Shown here piece after piece: positions 63,965 through 64,000 of a stretch of 64,000 bases of DNA. A program made the translations under genes and the position numbers. Numbering within the stretch: the stretch's first letter is position 1; every line of letters starts with the position of its first letter. The stretch spans positions 496,001-560,000 of the forward strand of contig JADIYA010000001.1 of assembly GCA_016705545.1 (NCBI GenBank), in the 5' to 3' direction. The notes under the pieces were generated by a model. The model was not told where the DNA came from and searched no databases. It saw only the letters and a program-made list of their open reading frames with translations. This stretch comes from Flavobacteriales bacterium (GTDB lineage: Bacteria > Bacteroidota > Bacteroidia > Flavobacteriales_F > PHOS-HE28).

Positions 63965-64000
63965 CCTTTTCACACCCGGTTAACAGGTCCGTTTTCCCAA

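Overview
The window looks like a chromosomal segment of an uncultured, high-GC member of the Bacteroidota, most likely Flavobacteriales. By eye the GC content is about 60 percent. The evidence is several type IX secretion (T9SS) cargo proteins ending in type A or type B sorting domains, a PorP/SprF protein, a fused SecDF, a type III glutamine synthetase, a Bacteroidota-style PurM, and promoters resembling TAnnTTTG. I see no tRNA, rRNA, insertion sequence, prophage or CRISPR array.

Layout. 1-13.9 kb is mixed housekeeping: ribF, a secreted LRR protein, pnuC, a YhhN protein, recG, a polytopic membrane protein, an RRM RNA-binding protein, a TonB-type outer-membrane receptor, a lipoprotein, gluQ and an ABC-F ATPase. 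13.9-21.1 kb (minus) is an adhesin operon: a 1505-aa PKD-repeat type B cargo, a TPR/PD40 protein and a PorP/SprF partner, resembling the gliding sprB-sprF arrangement. 21.2-29.8 kb holds an FAD oxidoreductase without redox cysteines, an MbnP/di-haem (MbnH/MauG-like) operon with overlapping genes, a second polytopic membrane protein, prfA and purM. 29.9-42.1 kb holds a PorE-like OmpA protein, glnN, a Ca2+/Na+ exchanger, tatA, secDF, a type A T9SS FG-GAP protein and mdh.

42.3-61.9 kb (plus) is the most unusual region. An ECF sigma factor is followed 3 bp later by a membrane protein with an anti-sigma-like cytosolic tail, a single TM helix, PKD domains and a T9SS type B C-terminus. Then come three large secreted type B proteins. 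The last has 30 tandem 79-aa modules (237-bp period) and is broken by two 2-bp deletions, each inside a near-identical repeat. gyrB closes the window on the minus strand.

How the genes fit together: Sec export (SecDF) and T9SS accessory proteins (PorE-like, PorP/SprF) would deliver the large PKD/CUB/NIDO adhesins to the surface. The sigma/anti-sigma pair may regulate that surface programme. The MbnP operon is a candidate copper-handling module. Heptanucleotide repeats in inverted blocks occupy three intergenic gaps in the first 14 kb. Start codons were chosen by family alignment from memory, since Shine-Dalgarno sequences are weak in this phylum.
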